Shown: in pieces, positions 13,124-23,619 of the stretch
Layout: each line of letters begins with the position of its first letter
Position numbering within the stretch: position 1 is the stretch's first letter
Source: Hemileia vastatrix
Lineage: Eukaryota > Basidiomycota > Pucciniomycetes > Pucciniales > Zaghouaniaceae
Assembly (NCBI GenBank): GCA_030280995.1
Contig: JASXTE010000005.1
Coordinates: 2,356,501 to 2,420,500, forward strand
Direction of reading: 5' to 3'
DNA: 64,000 bases
Notes under the pieces: model-generated
The model's database searches: none
What the model was told of the DNA's origin: nothing
Seen by the model: the letters and a program-made list of their open reading frames with translations, nothing else
Position numbers and translations under genes: made by a program

Positions 13124-13542
13124 AGTAACACCAGTGCAAGGGGTAAATCAGTAAAATGAGAATGTTGTTTCTAAAAAGTTTTATTGAAACTGATGATGAT
13201 TGAAACAAGATAATAATGATAATAATAATAATGATGATGAGATCAATGAAGGGAAAGAAGTGACAAATCTAGGGTATATATATGTAACTAAAGGGGCCCC
13301 CATTGATCTCTTACATAATCAGGTTTGATCATGGTTTATTGATGAAAGTGTGCTGGCTACAGGTCTTTGTGCAAAATTCATCTAGATGTTCTGTAAAGTA
13401 GAAGGGCATGAGAAAAAATAGGTAGTTTGAGATGACAAATTGGGAAATGTGACTTTTAAAATCTAACATTTGTTCCAGGTCTGGTGGTGACGACGTCCTG
13501 AAGATCCCTCAATTTGATGGTGGAGCCACAAAATACAAGAAG

Positions 13543-14336
13543 GTGGCACAGAAGATTAGGCCTATCAATGAGCCTATGCCTGTGGGTTTGAATCCTCCTT
13601 TGAAGAGGCCTTTGTTATCAAGAGATCTGTACTGTACTCCTCTGTTGAAGAATCCTCCTGATTTTGTGGAAGCCGCTTGGGTGACTGTGGAGTGGTTGAA
13701 AGTTGTTAATTTTGGTCCTGATGGGTGGTTGTCTGATGAGGAAAAGAAGTTGTTGTTGCATATTATTGTGCTCAGGGAGAAAGTGGTAACATTTGTTGAA
13801 GAGGAAAGGGGTGTGTTGAAACACTCTAATTAGAAAACTTACTTGATTCCTGTGGTTTGTCATGAACCTTGGCAAATCAAACCTATTTTAATTCCAGCTA
13901 CTATTAGGGATGATTTTTTGGAGATTTTCAGGGAAAGATTCAGGACAGGATTGTATGAACAATCAACTTCTAGTTACTCAAGTCCGGCTTTCTGTGTTAA
14001 GAAACAGAATGGGAATTTGAGGGTGGTGCATGATCTTAGGGCCTTAAATAGAGTCACTATCAAGGATGCAGGGATGCCGCCAAGTGTGGAGGACTTTATG
14101 GAAGCTTTTTCTGGGAGGGTATCTTATGGTTTGGGAGATATTATGGGAAGTTATGATGAAAGGAAACTTCACACTGATTCATATCCACTCACAATATTTG
14201 AGACTCCTCTGGGAAGATTTCAGTTTACTAGGCTGCCTCAAGGAGCAACTGATTTGGTAGCAGTATATCGATCTCAAATGGCTTGGATTTTACAGGATGA
14301 GGTTTGGACTCATTCTGGTATTTTTATTGATGGCGG
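13543..14336 (+). pseudogene. Ty3-A reverse transcriptase, N-terminal half, interrupted by Ty3-B
   Basis: RT fingers and palm are recognisable: YSSPAFC-KKQNGNLRVVHDL near 13975, the LNRVTIKDAG stretch, a GLGDIM block near 14130 and the RLPQGAT block near 14235. A TAG interrupts near 13831. The catalytic F-I-D-D motif of Ty3-B reads F-I-D-G here (14325-14336), so the second catalytic Asp is lost. Ty3-B is inserted right after this codon with duplication GCGG, and the RT continues at 62650. The protein is inactive on three counts: the stop, the lost Asp and the 48-kb insertion. Confidence 0.88.
14333..14336. repeat. 4-bp target site duplication of Ty3-B, left copy
   Basis: GCGG lies directly before the LTR (TGTA...) at 14337. 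The same GCGG follows the other LTR at 62650-62653. Joining the flanks through one copy restores the Ty3-A reading frame, which shows a single clean insertion. Confidence 0.85.
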
Positions 14337-15685
14337 TGTAGAGTAGACTCCTACAGTCGCCTTGCTGCAGGAAGAATCCAGGGGAGTTGGAAAAACAAAA
14401 AGAAATCCCTGTCCCTCTAAGTAAATGTAAGATTCAATTAAATAAGCTTTAAGATCTGCTTGAAGAGTTGGGTATGCTGAAAATCTGAGAGAAAGACTTT
14501 GAAAGTGTTGGAAACCTATAATATAGAAAAAAATAAGTGCAATAAATGATTACACCCCCAAAACAAATACCTTATACCAGATTACACTGATACAAGTCAC
14601 AGAAAATACTTAGAACAAGCCGCAACACTTGCCCCAGAGACTGTAAAGTACAGTAAAGTACCCCAGAAACTACCCTTGGGATGATCTGTTCAAAGGTGCC
14701 TTATTAAAGGTCTTCCCCAGATTTACCCAGTTTCCCACCAAAATTAAAGAGTGTCCTTTATTATATTTTTTATTTTATAAATTTTATAAGAAAAAAAATA
14801 AATTTGAGTCCCCTGGATGAGAGCTATCCAATGGTACCCTATATGTTGATATTTTTTTATTATAATTGTTGTTATATGTTAAATATTTTTAATTATCAAA
14901 AAGACACTTATTATCAAAACTAAAAGATAAAAAACATGTAGAAGACTAAGATTCTCCCTTTTCCCATATGATTCTCCTGCTCCAGACCTTTCCAACAATA
15001 CCCTACATGCATATGATCTACAATAAACTATTAATCTAGTAAGAACAATAACTTTCTAACCAGATTTCTCCACAATAGCCAAACTTTTGGCACAGTGACC
15101 AAATGTTGTACTGGTGATCAGACTTTTTTACAGTGACCAAACTTTGCCACAGTGCCCAGACTTTTCTGCAGTGACCAAACTTTGCACTGGTGATCAGACT
15201 TTTCTACAGTGCCCAGACTTTTCTGCAGTGACCAAACTTTGCCACAGTGCCCAGACTTTTTGCACCAATGACCAAACTTTGCCACAATGAGCAACTTTTC
15301 CACAGTGATTTTGCTTTTGCACTGGAAAATCACTGGAGCAAACCGGAGCGCACCGGAGCGCACCAGAAAAAAAATGGCTACTCCATGAGCACACTGCATC
15401 CACCAAAAATACCAAGAGAGCCCTAGAAAATCCAGTAAAACCAATACCCAATCCATGAAACCATCAAATAACAATAGGAATACCAACATATATCCATTCC
15501 AAAACACCATAAATCCTCCAAAAAATCACCATAAATCCTCCAAAAATCACCATAAATCCACCCAAAAAAAAAATTCATTTAACTCCCTTCAAACAAATTA
15601 ACACCTGCTAACACCATGATTTTTTTCCAACCAAGGTCCAATCAAATTTTCACCTAAGTAGCCTACCCAGATTTGGGATGCCACA
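14337..15685 (-). repeat. Ty3-B 3' LTR
   Basis: 1349 bp, starting TGTAGAGTAG and ending TGCCACA on the plus strand (on the minus strand it begins TGTGGCA and ends TCTACA), so it has the TG...CA ends of LTRs. It is nearly identical to 61293-62649. Most differences fall in the first 290 bases on the plus strand. It contains the spaced CAGTGACCAAACTTT-type repeats noted separately. No promoter element could be fixed. Confidence 0.92.
15065..15300. repeat. Short tandem repeats inside the LTR
   Basis: Variants of CAGTGACCAAACTTTGCCA and CAGTGCCCAGACTTTT alternate about nine times. The other LTR has the same array at about 62021-62255. Such repeats in an LTR U3 often act as enhancer-like or regulator-binding sites, but that is only a possibility here. 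Confidence 0.75.
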
Positions 15686-15694
15686 TCCTCCCTC
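15686..15694 (-). promoter_or_regulatory. Polypurine tract of Ty3-B
   Basis: On the minus strand GGAGGGAGGA lies directly before the 3' LTR start (TGTGGCA). In LTR retrotransposons this tract primes plus-strand DNA synthesis. Position and base composition fit, and it confirms the minus orientation of Ty3-B. Confidence 0.75.
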
Positions 15695-15826
15695 CAATAT
15701 GGAATGTCCCCATTCCATTCTGAATCACATAAAAAACTTTTCCACAATCATTTCAATAAAAATTTTGCTTCTAAAGTTGACTCCACTTGATTTTTGATGC
15801 TTCAATCCACTGAGTATGAAATAGTA

Positions 15827-16103
15827 GGCTTTAAACCCTACTGAGCTAGAACTGAAATGATCTAGACACCCCCATGAGGTCCTCCAAACTCCTCTACCAT
15901 TCACCTCCAACAAAAAAAAAGAAAATTAAGAGAGTGGGCTTTCATCTCCACTGAGCCAGAACTGCAATGATCTGGACATCGCCATGAGGTCCTCCAATTT
16001 CCAAGATCACCAGCTACAGAAAAGAAAATTTAGAGAGTGGGCTTTCATCTCCACTGAGCCTGAACTGCAATGATCTGGACATCGCCATGAGGTCCTCCAG
16101 TTT
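15827..16103. repeat. Three ~70-bp spaced repeats in the Ty3-B 3' region
   Basis: The block AACTGCAATGATCTGGACAT with CCATGAGGTCCTCC after it occurs at about 15827-15890 (diverged), 15930-16001 and 16032-16103. They lie between integrase and the 3' LTR in non-coding DNA. The function is unknown. Confidence 0.7.
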
Positions 16104-16157
16104 CCAAAAACGACCTCCACTTGAATTTTCTTGAGTCATCAAGCGCAAAAATCACCA

Positions 16158-17112
16158 GTTTATAGTCTTAGAGGACTTCCACCTGCATCACAAAACCAAT
16201 GCTAGAGATCAATCTATAAACAATAAAGCATATAAACAAACTTTGTGGGGTAATTGTGTATAGAGTTTCCAACTCATCAATTACCCCCAAACTTGCCAAT
16301 ATAAAATCTAGAAGGTTCACCAATGAACACTTCTAACTAAAAGAAATCCTCCTCAAATGTTGACCATTATAATTCCTAGTTTTAATGACATCTTCAGTTT
16401 TCCACGGTCTTAAAGTTTAGGACCAATCATAAATGATCTTGAAAAGAATTTAAGTTTTAAGTCTTGATGGACTAGCAGAATAAATAAAATAAATATATAA
16501 TAAAAGAAAAAGATAAATAAAAAAATAAAAGATGTCCCCCAGCCATTTGGATGAGCTGAACCCCTGACATCATACCCACATCCAAGTGCACCTTGATTGT
16601 GGATACACAGGAAAGAAAAATTTAAAATATAACATAAAATGAAATTTTTGAAAACAAATTATTTTTGAAAATAATAATAATTTTTTTTTTAGAAAATTAA
16701 ATTTTGAAAATAATTTTTTTTTTTTAAATTAAATTTAAAAAAATTTGAAGATTTGAAAAATGATAATTTAATGAAATTCAAGGAAACAAACTAATGATTA
16801 CTGGGTGGGCTCCCTCCAATTTTTAAAAATGATTGGAGACCACAAGTGATCATCCACCCCAATACAACAAAAAAATGAAACAAAACAAAATTCTTGAATC
16901 CAGACTTCCAAAAGATTGTGCTGTGTTGATGTAAGGTTCCAGTTTATAGTCATAGAGGACTACCTATATAACAAAAAACAAAGCCAGGATTCAACTAGAA
17001 ACAGAGAAGGGTTGGAAACAAACATGGGGTAATTGTGAATAGAGCTTCCAACTCATCAATTACCCCCAAACTTGCCAATATAAAATCTAGAAGGTTCCCC
17101 TGTGAACACTCC
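16158..17112. repeat. Direct repeats of ~170 bp framing the Ty3-B 3' non-coding region
   Basis: A block of about 170 bp with GGGGTAATTGTG and TTACCCCCAAACTTGCCAAT near its end occurs at 16158-16335 and again at about 16938-17112. Between the copies is A/T-rich DNA with poly-A and poly-T runs near 16600-16760. The duplication widens the 3' untranslated part of the element. No gene is seen. Confidence 0.7.
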
Positions 17113-17242
17113 TAAAAAAATTTGTTTCCCCCTCATATTTTCACCACATAATAAAATTTTAAAATTGAAGTAATGATTGATTTTTCGAAAGACTGTGAGA
17201 TTTCCTAAAAGATTGATGTTGTAGTTTATCCTTATTTTGGAG

Positions 17243-18115
17243 TCAAACTTCTGCACTCTTTGTGCCCCTAGGGTAAAACTTCTTCACTTGATCAGCAGCT
17301 ACCCTCTTCTTTAATACAACACCATCCAGTTCTTCCAAAACATTTGAACCACCAGAAACCTGTTCTCTAATCCTATATGTTCCATTCCATCTATCAGCAA
17401 ACATTTTCCCCCCCTGACTTTCCAAACTCCTATTATACACCAACACCATATCACCAGGCCTCAAAGGCTTCCTGAGTCTATGAGCCAACCTTTGATCCCA
17501 ATACCTGACAGACTGATCCCTGATCTTGATCATCCTATTGTATGCCTTCTCCAAATATTCCTCCTTCTTTTCTAACTGTTGCATTCTAGCACAGAGAAAA
17601 TCTTCAGTAGTTTTGACTACATCCCAATCAACACCAACATAAGATTCAGCTTCAAGATCAACCGGTAAAAAATCTTTCTGACCAAAAACTAATTCATAAG
17701 GAGAATAACCAATTGTCCTCTTGGTGGTAATCCTGTCAGCAAATAAAACAAGGGGTAAATAATGCCTCCACTTTTCAGCACTTTTTCCACACATTTTAAC
17801 CAAAGCATCCTTAATAACTTGATGCCTCCTTTCAACCATTCCTTCTGCTTCAGGGTAGTATGGGTTCGCCACCCTAACCTTTGAGCCAATTTTTGAAACA
17901 GCTTCCTTGAAGTCTGAAAAAAACTCGGAGCCGCCATCAACAGTTACCAACTACATAACACCATACCTATACACCCATTCCTTCATCAAAAATTCTGCTA
18001 CATTTTTAGCAGATAAATTAATAAGAGGGACAGCCTCAACCCAACCAGACAAATCATCCCTTGCCACAATCAAGTACTTATATTTACCTTCTTTGATGTG
18101 AACATCATCCAAACT
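17243..18115 (-). pseudogene. Ty3-B integrase core and C-terminal domain
   Basis: On the minus strand the segment starts at the CACTA-2 insertion (18115) with the first core strand (LDDVHIKEGKY), the first Asp region. It then shows the second catalytic Asp in TVDGGSEFF (about 17935) and the Glu in YYPEAEGMVERRHQ (about 17850), a D,D-35-E layout. The C-terminal part has the GPY/F-like module (MFADRWNGTYRIRE near 17400) and a basic tail. A TAG lies just before the TVDGG block, near 17953. Integrase would join element cDNA to the genome; this gene is split by CACTA-2 and has a stop, so it is inactive. Confidence 0.87.
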
Positions 18116-18155
18116 CACCACAGAAAATTTGGGGGGGTATTGCTAGCAATACCCC
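18113..18155 (+). repeat. Left end of CACTA-2: TSD, terminal repeat, G-run, palindrome
   Basis: Target duplication ACT is at 18113-18115. The terminal inverted repeat starts CACCACAGAAAATTTGGGGG at 18116. The palindrome at 18134-18155 has core TATTGCTAGCAATA and GGGG/CCCC arms, a perfect 22-bp palindrome. The same design in reverse is at 45283-45322. A CAC start and a 3-bp duplication are typical of the CACTA/EnSpm superfamily. Confidence 0.92.
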
Positions 18156-19010
18156 TCATTTAACAATGTTGGGAAGTGGTTGGAAAGCTGTTGGAAGGCT
18201 GTTGGGAGTTCATTGTGAAACCAGATTTAAATTAATTGGACAAAGATTTGGTAATCAGTTAGACCTAGGTTCAACCAAACTCAATCACAGGTTTCTTGGA
18301 GCTTGGTGATTACTTTGATTTTGAGCTGAGCACAGATTGAGCAAAGCTTGAACATATCACTTAACATATCATAATATTCACTTTCCCATCTTGTGGAAAG
18401 CAAAATTTGATATTTGTTCTAAGAATATCTACATATATTTTCTTGCCAAGTTGGTAACAGAAGGTTAAACTGTAGTATCTCAATTATTACACTAGACTAC
18501 ATAGATATTTGATAAAACATACAATTAAAATCAATTTTAATATTATTGAGATCACCATAAGTGTCTTTCCAAAGACTTACAAAAAGTATGTTAGTATCAA
18601 GATATCGTTCTAGGTAGTAGTTTCAATTTGGATTTTGAACTGACATCTAAAGCATTTTACTATTAGACAGAAACATAAATAAGTGTAATAAGAGTGAAAT
18701 TATTCTATTTTGTGATTATAATGTAACAATAAAGCACATTTTTATTGAGAAAATTTTTCTTCCTCCACAAACCAAAATTTACTCTGTAGGCTCAAGATTT
18801 ATTTTTAAGCCATATTATTCATTTAAGTTATCATTGATTTACTTTCAATATTTATTAAAAAGATAATAATAATACATGTGAAAGAATTATGAGCTTAGCA
18901 TAGCATATGCTAAAAAGTTATTTTGTCCTTTTATTCAAAACTGATTCTTCATTTTTTGCTTCAATTCATCTTTTAACAACCACTATCTTCAGATACTATT
19001 CTTACTTAAT
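18156..19010. other. Left subterminal region of CACTA-2
   Basis: The first about 60 bases hold short direct repeats (GTTGGGAAGTGG, GTTGGAAAGC, GTTGGAAGGC, GTTGGGAG), a pattern known as transposase-binding subterminal repeats in CACTA elements. The rest is AT-rich, aligns with CACTA-1, and must contain the promoter of the SNF2 gene. No gene is seen. Confidence 0.55.
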
Positions 19011-21439
19011 ATGTCAAGTCTCAGATGTGTTGGACAGTTCTCAATAACAATCGATCAAATTTATATGAATGTAATTTCAAGATTTCAAAACTCACCGACC
19101 CCCACAATTTTACAGCGAGGCCATTCGAATGTTCATATTTTTGGACTATTTGAAGAAAGAAAACCAACCCTTGTTGGTAATCTTTCTCAAGTGCAGAGTC
19201 AGCACATTGGACCACTATTGGGTGACATTGGATATGGATCTCACCATTTAAACCAAAGAAGTGCCTTGAATCCTATGAAGCCTTTCTATTTTCATGCTTA
19301 CTTGGTTCCAGTTTTTGGTAATCAGTATCAACTTTGGGGATGCCTCTTTTCTTTAAGTACACTAATCAGTCTTGCTAAAGAAGCATTTTCTTCTGCACAA
19401 ATCGATTTATGTCCAATCCTGAACTACGACTCCACTATCTTTTTTAATATCCCGCATGTAATTTTTGAAGGCTCTTTCCAAATATCTCAGAGTACTCAAG
19501 ATTGGAAAGCTGATCAACTTATCCGAGGAATCAAAACAGTTCTCAAAACACATCAACTTCAAGCAATAAATTTTATGATTGACAATGAACGAATGTTAAA
19601 GGAAAAGTTGGATATCATGTGGAGGCACCAGGACAAACATTGGCTTAGAACTGGATTCAATGACTATAAAGATCAGTTTCCTAACAATCAATTAACGCCT
19701 GAAGGAAACGGGTCAATACTTGCTGATGATATGGGTTTGGGAAAGACACTTTCAACTCTTTCTCTTATAAGTGCAACTCAAGGTGAAGCAAGACAATTCC
19801 AGGTATCAGAAAATCAAGAAGGTATTAATCGGAGTTCAGCCACACTGATTATATGCCCCCTGGCAACACTATCGAATTGGATCAATAAAATAAGTGTGCA
19901 CTTTGAAGATAATGCGCTTCCTTTCAAGGTTCTTTATGGGAAGGATTTTCAAAATACTAATGTCAATGAGCTACAGGACACTGCTATTGTTTTAACGACC
20001 TATGAAATAGCTAGCCCAACGATGTCAAAAAATCAAAGCCAAAAAAAGATACCGGTGACTCAAATGCTCTTTTGGTATAGAGTTGTTTTAGATGAAGCTC
20101 AGTTAGTGCCCATTTCTATATCTAAAACTTAAAACTTAATTTTTATAATCAATTTTTATAAATATTCTTTTAGTTACATTAAAAATCCTTACTCGCAGAG
20201 GGCTCAAACAATATTTGACTTGGAATCCCAACACCGACTATGCTTGACTGGAACTCCACTTCAGAACAGGCCCACTGACCTTCAAAGTCTCATATTTTTT
20301 CTTAGAATCGAAAAGTGGCAAGAAGACTGGTTATGGAAGAATTTCCTTTTTCCAGGTTTGCAAAAAGGAAAGGCTAATTCTATTAAATCAATCAATCACT
20401 TAATGAAAGTCATAAGCCTACGTAGAACAAAGGATGCAATTTTGTCTCTTCCAAAAAAGATTCAAAGGGGGATATTGGTTCAATTAGCAGATCCATGGAG
20501 GTCTAAACTTGATGTGCTTCAAGAAGGATTCACTGAGCAATATGGGCCCTCCAGAAGCACTGACTTCCCTTGGGACTCATCTGAGTTTCTAAGAGAGCTG
20601 ATGATTTTTAGAAAATTCTGCAACCATCCAATCTACGAAAATCTGGATGAAACTCCAACTTTTGATTTCACCTGGCAGCATTCTGCAAAGATTTGTCATC
20701 TTATAGGCCACTTAAAAAACTTTTTGTCTGGTGAAAGGGATATAAATTTTCCAAAAGCTGTTATATTCTCCAACTTTGCAGACTTTTTGCAGATGTAAGT
20801 GATTCTATAATGAATTGTTTTGCAAAATTTTGTTGGCTTATTAAAAACAATTTTCTAATATTTCAAAATAGAATAAAAATGGCTTTAGATGACCACAATA
20901 TTAGGTATACCCAGCTTACGGGTGAACTCAGCCGGAAAAAGCAAGACAAAAATATGCATGAATTCCATTTTAATAAAAATTGCCAAGTTTTGGTTGGAAC
21001 GATTCAGGCTGCAGGAGTGGGTATAGATCTCAGGTGTGCTCAAAATGTATATATAATGGTGAGCTCAATGTCTTTTATTTCATATTAAGAACAAAAATAT
21101 TAATTTTTTTATATGTTCAATGTTGAAATAGGAGCCAAATTGGAATCCAGCAGTTGAGCAACAGGCTGTTGATCGGCTGTATAGAATGGGGCAGCAAAAT
21201 GAAGTAAATGTTTTGAATTATTTTGTACAAGGAAGGATAGAATTCAGCATGTATAAGATTCAAAGGAAAAAAATGGAGCTAACAATGTAAGCCAAATTTC
21301 ATTTCTATAAATTTTAATGATAATAGTAATCATTAAAATTATGTTTTTGTTTTCAAGGCTAAGTGTCCCAAACAGTGGAAATGAGGAGTATGAGTGTGCA
21401 AACCTATTATTAAGGGAGTTTGTCAATCACTCACATTAG
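19011..21439 (+). CDS. SNF2-family ATPase/helicase, RAD5/HLTF-like, five exons
   Basis: Exons 19011-20101, 20174-20794, 20872-21058, 21132-21286 and 21358-21439 give 2136 nt with no stop, 711 residues. All introns are GT...AG, and the first splits the DEAH box (residue about 361, read DEAHYIKN after splicing). Other motifs are DDMGLGKT (about 238), LIICPLATLSNW, LTTYE, CLTGTPLQNR, LRRTKD, AGVGIDL and DRLYRMGQ (about 648), so both ATPase lobes are complete. No RING finger lies between the lobes, unlike full RAD5. The approximately 200-residue N-terminus is not recognised; a further in-frame 45-nt intron (19071-19115) is possible. SNF2 ATPases move along DNA and remodel nucleosomes. CACTA-1 has a broken copy in the same place, so it is a standing part of this family. 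The last codons overlap the convergent gene by 17 nt. Confidence 0.88.
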
Positions 21440-22544
21440 AGGAAGAAAGAATTTCAAGGAGAGCAGGTAAATTTATGGGATTTTGAGGATTTAAAAGTCT
21501 GAGTTGTTGAGGATTTAGAGATGCAAGATATAAGGGAGAATAACAGTCATTCGGCAAACCCCGGGGGACATGAGAAGGATTAAGGTTAGGGGATAATGTT
21601 GAAACCAAACTGATTCTTTTGTACAAGGCCAAGTCCTTTAGCACACTGCCAGAGTAGGTTGAATTATCTCGAATATCAAAGTGTTGTTGGTCAAGATATT
21701 GTGCAACTTTAGAAAAATCTTCAGACCTCCATTGCATTAAGATACGTCTTAACGATCCATCATTATCAATTTCGGTGTCTGAACAACACTTGATGTTTGT
21801 GAAAAGGTTGTGATAAGTTTCACAATGTGGAAGTTGTTTAAGAAGTTTAGTTCGGTTAACTGAATTCTAAGAATCTTTGTTATTTGAAATAAAGGTCATA
21901 AATAAAAACGGTTGAAAAAAAAGGGATTTTCATACTTTTTTTTTTATTCTATATTTATGCTTTCTCACTTTGATTATTTCTTGAGAGCTATGAGAATCCT
22001 TCCCAAGTCTTAATCTATCAGCATGACCTAAAAACCAACGGTGAAGAACTCCTATTTGATTTGAGAAGCTAATTTGAGTTGAGTCAATTGGATATGCAAT
22101 CAAATTATTGGTTTTTAAGGCATTGTCCCAGTGTTTAATGAGAATATTTGCCAAGACCTGGTTCCATTTGTCAAACCAATCTAGGTTCCAAGCGAAAGTT
22201 GATCCTGGGAAACCACACATGCGAAGGTGCTCAATAAAAGATTCACGGAAAATTGGTGGAAACTTTTCCAAAACAGCTGAATTTGATTCTGGATGAGTTA
22301 GTTCAAAGGCAATGTTGAAAGAATTCATGTCAAATGATGAAAATCTGTCTCATTGCTCTTCAGTAGGGTTTTGTTTCCATCCATTTGATTCTGGTGACAT
22401 ATCCAAAAGTGAATGACAAAAATTGTGTATAGATCTACAAAAGTGAGAATTGAATGGAGGCAAAGTCTCATTAAAAATTCTATTAAGTGTTCTTGTGTTT
22501 GTGGGCAGGTTTCCATGAGGAAAGTAAGAGCTACTAGGGTTCAT
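21423..22544 (-). pseudogene. Unknown CACTA cargo gene, two exons, one nonsense codon
   Basis: The minus-strand gene starts with an ATG at 22544, has exons 22544-21936 and 21860-21423 and an intron of 75 nt (GTATGA...TTCAG), and ends in a stop shared in position with the CACTA-1 copy. The product would be 348 residues but codon TGA at 22350-22352 stops it after 64. CACTA-1 has TTA (Leu) there, so the stop is a private mutation. Visible features are a W-rich middle (NLDWFDKWNQ, VLHRWFLGH) and a proline/leucine-rich C-terminus; no catalytic motif was recognised. It faces the helicase tail-to-tail with 17 nt of coding overlap, and shares a divergent promoter region with the transposase. A nuclear accessory role is only a guess. 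Confidence 0.7.
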
Positions 22545-23619
22545 AAATAGTTAGATTAAGAAAGTGTTCAATTAAATTAAACAAAGAGGAAGGATAAATT
22601 GTTGAGCTCCAAAACTTTATGATCAAAGTTGATTTAAGGAGAAATATCACGAAAATTAAGAATAAGAAATATTTCGACTTTATGGAATTATAATATGCAT
22701 AAATTATATTTTTATATGCAACTTGAACTCAAAAGGAATGGTATAAAATAAAGAGAATGATTATGTGATAAAAGCAGACTCATTTAAGAAACGGATTTTT
22801 TTTTCTTTTCAAAAAATTCTTCCACAAAAATAATTTGTTAAATGTGAGGCTATGTTCATTTTTTTATTACCAAAAAATTATTTTTGGTCCAATATGATAG
22901 TAATACATACTCTTTTGAGTAATTTTTTTCAACCTGAATAAATAGACTAGAGTGTCACTTCATCACATTTATGTATGAAAAGTTATACAAGGTTTCAGCT
23001 TTTATGTAATTCTTTAAGGTTTACACTTTTGTAGCATCTATTATTTGAGTATTTTTGATTTTTTCTTTATAGAAAATTCTACCTAGTACAGACCAATTTT
23101 CAAATTGAAAGAAATATGTTTGTGATTGTTTTTTACAAAATATTAAACTTATTTTTGGGTTTAACTTTGATTTTTGGGGTAATTTTTTAAATAATTATGT
23201 TAAAAATATGGATTACTTTTCTTATAGTCCATAACTAAGAATTTTTATCAAAATCAAATAATTATAAGGTAGTTAGATATAACTCAGAAGGCATTTGATA
23301 GAAAAATAATTAAGATGCTTGTGCGTACAACAGAATTTTTTCTATGATAGAAAATATTCTGATAAACATGCATGCATTGTTGTACAAATGCAGAGAGTAT
23401 ACAGAATACAAATAAAGTAGACTGCATAACTTTAAATTAATATATAATTTATCCGATTAAAAATTAAACATTTAAACTTAAATAATTTCAACACATATTC
23501 CATCATATTCTTTTGATAAAAAAATGTAGCTTATATTAGCTAGTGCCTTTCAAAAAAAGGAATACCTTCAATCGGTAACTTTGAATAGCTAACTTATTCC
23601 TACAATTATCACAATTACA
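22545..23619. promoter_or_regulatory. Divergent promoter region between unknown gene and transposase
   Basis: 1,075 bp of AT-rich DNA between two divergent start codons. It is conserved in CACTA-1 (4963-6018). It should contain both promoters. No binding site can be named and no gene is seen. Confidence 0.45.

Larger units (their letters stand above)
9673..14336 (+). mobile_element. Ty3-A retrotransposon, 5' part
   Basis: This is the outermost element of the nest: a Ty3/gypsy retrotransposon read on the plus strand. The part here starts about 60 bp before the gag ATG because CACTA-1 cuts off the leader and 5' LTR. It runs through gag, protease and a linker into reverse transcriptase, where Ty3-B is inserted at 14337. 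The element resumes at 62650. It is related to Ty3-B in every domain but diverged, and it carries several frameshifts and stops, so it is the older of the two. Confidence 0.88.
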
